From Pseudomonadota bacterium (lineage in GTDB: Bacteria; Pseudomonadota; Alphaproteobacteria; Acetobacterales; Acetobacteraceae), in the NCBI GenBank assembly GCA_021807975.1, contig JAKBCJ010000247.1:1-7195 (forward strand): 7,195 nt of DNA, given 5' to 3'. The translations under genes were made by a program, and so were the position numbers. Position 1 is the stretch's first letter. Each line of letters starts with the position of its first letter. Below the pieces are notes generated by a model. That model worked only from the letters and a program-made list of their open reading frames with translations. It had not been told where the DNA came from and searched no databases. Positions 4,818-7,195 of the stretch are shown piece by piece.

Positions 4818-7195
4818 CCGGTCAGTTTCCGCCGTATCCGCATCGCCGGGTTCAAAAGCTTCGCCGAACCCACAAGCGTAGAGATCCTGCCTGGACTGAC
4901 CGGAATAGTCGGACCCAACGGATGCGGTAAGTCCAATGTGGTCGAGGCGTTGCGCTGGGCGATGGGCGAAAGCAGCGCCCGTAACCTGCGCGGCGGCGAG
5001 ATGGAGGATGTCATCTTTGCCGGCACCTCCGGCCGGGCGTCGCGCAACATCGCCGAAGTGACCCTGTTCCTGGACGAAGCGGTCGGTCGCGCCCCGCCGC
5101 CGTTCCACGAACAGCCTGAACTGGAAATCGTCCGCCGGATCGAACGGGGCAGCGGTTCCGCCTATCGCATCAATGGCAAGGAAGCGCGCGCCCGCGACGT
5201 GCAGACGCTGTTCGCCGATCTGGCGTCAGGTTCGCGCGCCTCCGCCATGGTCAGCCAGGGCCGCGTGGGCGCGCTGGTCAGCGCAAAGGCGGAAGACCGC
5301 CGCCAGTTGCTGGAAGAAGCCGCCAATATCACCGGCCTGCATGCCCGCCGGCATGAGGCGGAGCTGAAACTGCGGGCCGCCGAGGCCAATCTGTCGCGCA
5401 CCGACGACCTCCGGGCTCAGTTGGACAGCCAACTCGCCGGCCTGAAACGTCAGGCTCGGCAGGCCAGCCGGTACCGCAACATCTCCGGGTCGATCCGTGA
5501 GGCGGAGGCCGACCTGCTTTCGTTGCAACGCGCCCGGGTCGAAAAAGCCCGGGCGGCGGCGTCTGCGATTCTGCACCAAGCCCGGATCGCTGTTGCCGAG
5601 GCCACGGATGCCGCGACAGCCGCCGGTGCCTTGACCGCTGAGACGACGGCGTCGGTGCAGCCGCTGCGCGATATCGAGTCAAACGCCCGGACCATCCTGG
5701 AACGCCATCGCGTTTCGCAGGAGCAGGTGGCGGGCGAGGAACAGGCCGCGAAGGTGGCACTGGGGGAGGCGCAGCGCCGTGTCGGGCAAATCCGCCAGGA
5801 CCTGACCTACGCCAGCCAGTTGCAGCGCGACGCCGCCGCCGCCGATCAGCGGTTGGGGACGGAAGAAACCAGCCTGACAGAAGCGGAAGCCGGGCATGAG
5901 GCCCGCGCCGCCGCCGCCGAGTCTGCCACGATCGCCGCCGCCGACGCCGTCCGCATCGCGGAAGCAGAGGCAAACCGAGCGACGGAGGCAGCGGCCGAGG
6001 CAAACGCCCGCGCTCAGGCGGCGGCGCAACTGCTATCGCAGGCCGAACACCGGGCAAACCGCTTCAACGAGCAGTTCCGATCCATTAGCCAGGACCGCGC
6101 CCGAATCGCCGCCCAGCAGGTCGATCCCGCCATTGTCGCACGCGCCACCGAGGACGCCGCCGAGGCCGAAGCCGCCATCGTGGCGGCCAGGTCGGCGGTG
6201 GAACAGGCGGAACAGGCCCGCGCCGCCGGGGCCGCCGCGCTGGCACAGGCGCGGGAAAAGCAGGCGACCGCCGACTCGGCCCGCGCACGGCTGGCTGCCG
6301 AGTCGCAGGCTCTGGCGGAAGTGCTGGCGGTCAAGGACGGCGAGCGTTGGCCGCCGATGATCGACTCCCTGACCGTCACCGACGGGCTGGAAGCCGCCCT
6401 TGGGGCGGTGCTTGGCGAGGAACTGACCTCTGCCCTCAATCCCGGTGCCGCGCGGCACTGGCGGGAACTGCCGGCGTTCGATCCGGCCCCGCCGTTGCCC
6501 GAAGGCGCCGCGCGCCTGACTGATTTCGTGCAGGGACCGCCTGCCCTCGCCCGCGCTTTGTCGCAGATCGGCCTGGTCGAAACCGATCAGCAGGGCATCG
6601 ATAACCAGACCCGTTTGCTGCCGGGTCAGTCTTTGGTCTCACGGGCTGGCGCGATCTGGCGCTGGGATGGCTATACCATCCGCGCCGGCACGCCGACCCA
6701 GGCAGCCGTGCGGCTGCAGCAGCGCAACAGACTCGCCGGGCTGCGCACCCGGCTGGCCGCCGCGGAAGCGGAAGCCGCCGCCGCCCGCGCCGTCCGCACC
6801 GCGGCCGAAGCGGCCTCTCAGGCGGCCGTGACCGCCGAACAGACCGCCCGCACCGCGCGCCGGGAGTGGGAGCAGAAGCTGGAACGGGCGCGCTCCGGCC
6901 TGTCCACGCTGCGGAACCAGGCTGCCACCGCGACCGCCCGGCTTGCCGCCGCCGACGACCAGTTGGCACGTATCACCGTAGAGCGGGACGAGGCCAATGC
7001 CGCGCTGGCGGAGGTACGGGCAGCGAATACCACGCTGCCAGACATCGCCGAATTGCGGACAACGGTGGATCGAGCCCGCGCCGCATTGTCGGCCGCGCGG
7101 TCGCGGGAAGCGTCCGCGCGCGGGGAGCGGGATTCGCTGGCCCGCGAGCACACCGCCCGGACCAATCGCCGCCGGGTCATCGGCGCCGAACGCGC
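4815..7195 (+). CDS. smc: Chromosome segregation protein Smc, 5' part (793 codons)
   Basis: This frame stays open from the TTG at 4815 to the right edge, giving 793 residues of a protein normally around 1,150 or more. Smc forms ATP-driven dimers with ScpA/ScpB that organise and separate chromosomes. The N-terminal head has RIRIAGFKSFAEPT (7-20), Walker A GPNGCGKSN (33-41), ALRWAMGESSARNLRGGEMEDVIF (in two parts: 45-54 and 55-68), the Q-loop at about 148 in MVSQGRVG and LLEEAANITGLHARRHEAEL (165-184). In that last motif Asn171 replaces the usual Gly. A very alanine-rich coiled coil runs from about 185 to 505. The hinge at about 510-637 includes MIDSLTV, LEAALGAVLGEEL, LVSRAGAIWRWDGYTIRAG, and lacks the paired-glycine motifs of canonical hinges. 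The descending coiled coil starts at about 638. The C-terminal head with signature and Walker B is outside the window. It is last in the visible dciA-dsbA-smc run. Confidence 0.95.
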   Translation, partial: MPVSFRRIRIAGFKSFAEPTSVEILPGLTGIVGPNGCGKSNVVEALRWAMGESSARNLRGGEMEDVIFAGTSGRASRNIAEVTLFLDEAVGRAPPPFHEQPELEIVRRIERGSGSAYRINGKEARARDVQTLFADLASGSRASAMVSQGRVGALVSAKAEDRRQLLEEAANITGLHARRHEAELKLRAAEANLSRTDDLRAQLDSQLAGLKRQARQASRYRNISGSIREAEADLLSLQRARVEKARAAASAILHQARIAVAEATDAATAAGALTAETTASVQPLRDIESNARTILERHRVSQEQVAGEEQAAKVALGEAQRRVGQIRQDLTYASQLQRDAAAADQRLGTEETSLTEAEAGHEARAAAAESATIAAADAVRIAEAEANRATEAAAEANARAQAAAQLLSQAEHRANRFNEQFRSISQDRARIAAQQVDPAIVARATEDAAEAEAAIVAARSAVEQAEQARAAGAAALAQAREKQATADSARARLAAESQALAEVLAVKDGERWPPMIDSLTVTDGLEAALGAVLGEELTSALNPGAARHWRELPAFDPAPPLPEGAARLTDFVQGPPALARALSQIGLVETDQQGIDNQTRLLPGQSLVSRAGAIWRWDGYTIRAGTPTQAAVRLQQRNRLAGLRTRLAAAEAEAAAARAVRTAAEAASQAAVTAEQTARTARREWEQKLERARSGLSTLRNQAATATARLAAADDQLARITVERDEANAALAEVRAANTTLPDIAELRTTVDRARAALSAARSREASARGERDSLAREHTARTNRRRVIGAER

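Noticed and set aside
5329..6057. Long minus-strand open frame of 242 codons opposite smc
   Set aside because: It is Arg/Pro-rich low-complexity sequence, typical of the antisense frame of an Ala-rich GC-rich gene. The plus strand encodes a continuous Smc with conserved motifs.
6014..7180. Several overlapping minus-strand open frames of 120-177 codons opposite the Smc coiled coil and hinge
   Set aside because: They overlap one another in different frames, are biased in composition, match no family I know, and lie opposite a clearly coding strand.

Overview
The window looks like core chromosome of a high-GC alphaproteobacterium, most likely in or near the Rhodospirillales/Acetobacteraceae. 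This rests on strong G/C third-position bias, the alphaproteobacterial gene order mutY / DUF721 (DciA) / DsbA-like / smc, and an alanine-rich Smc with a compact, divergent hinge. The species cannot be named from the sequence. No mobile element, CRISPR array, phage gene or RNA gene was found.

Layout. (1) 1-253, minus strand: the N-terminus of an ABC-F type ATPase that runs off the left edge. (2) 254-568: a 315-bp divergent intergenic region with an extended -10 promoter candidate facing the ABC-F gene, a 6+6 bp palindrome matching the FixK/FNR-family half-site pattern, and two small GC-rich hairpins, the second just ahead of the lemA ribosome binding site. (3) 569-2572, plus strand: a tight three-gene cluster of a LemA lipoprotein, a secreted and membrane-anchored TPM-domain protein (YgcG-like), and a second TPM protein whose domain is interrupted by two membrane helices. 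(4) 2573-2635: a short convergent gap with no convincing terminator. (5) 2636-3691, minus strand: mutY, complete, with its Fe-S cluster. (6) 3672-7195, plus strand: dciA (DUF721), a periplasmic DsbA-like oxidoreductase and smc (5' two-thirds only), 20 and 10 bases apart and probably one operon.

How the genes fit together. The LemA/TPM genes form an envelope module that recurs widely and whose biochemical role is poorly known. The mutY/dciA/smc block joins DNA repair, replicative helicase loading and chromosome organisation, with a thiol oxidoreductase embedded in it. mutY and dciA are divergent and their 5' ends overlap by 20 bp, so each promoter must lie inside the other gene. A 12-bp direct repeat in early dciA lies in what would be the mutY promoter region.

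I do not see a new defence, mobile or biosynthetic system. The observations most worth checking are the FixK/FNR-like site, the structured lemA leader, the overlapping mutY/dciA starts with the nearby repeat, and the atypical Smc hinge.
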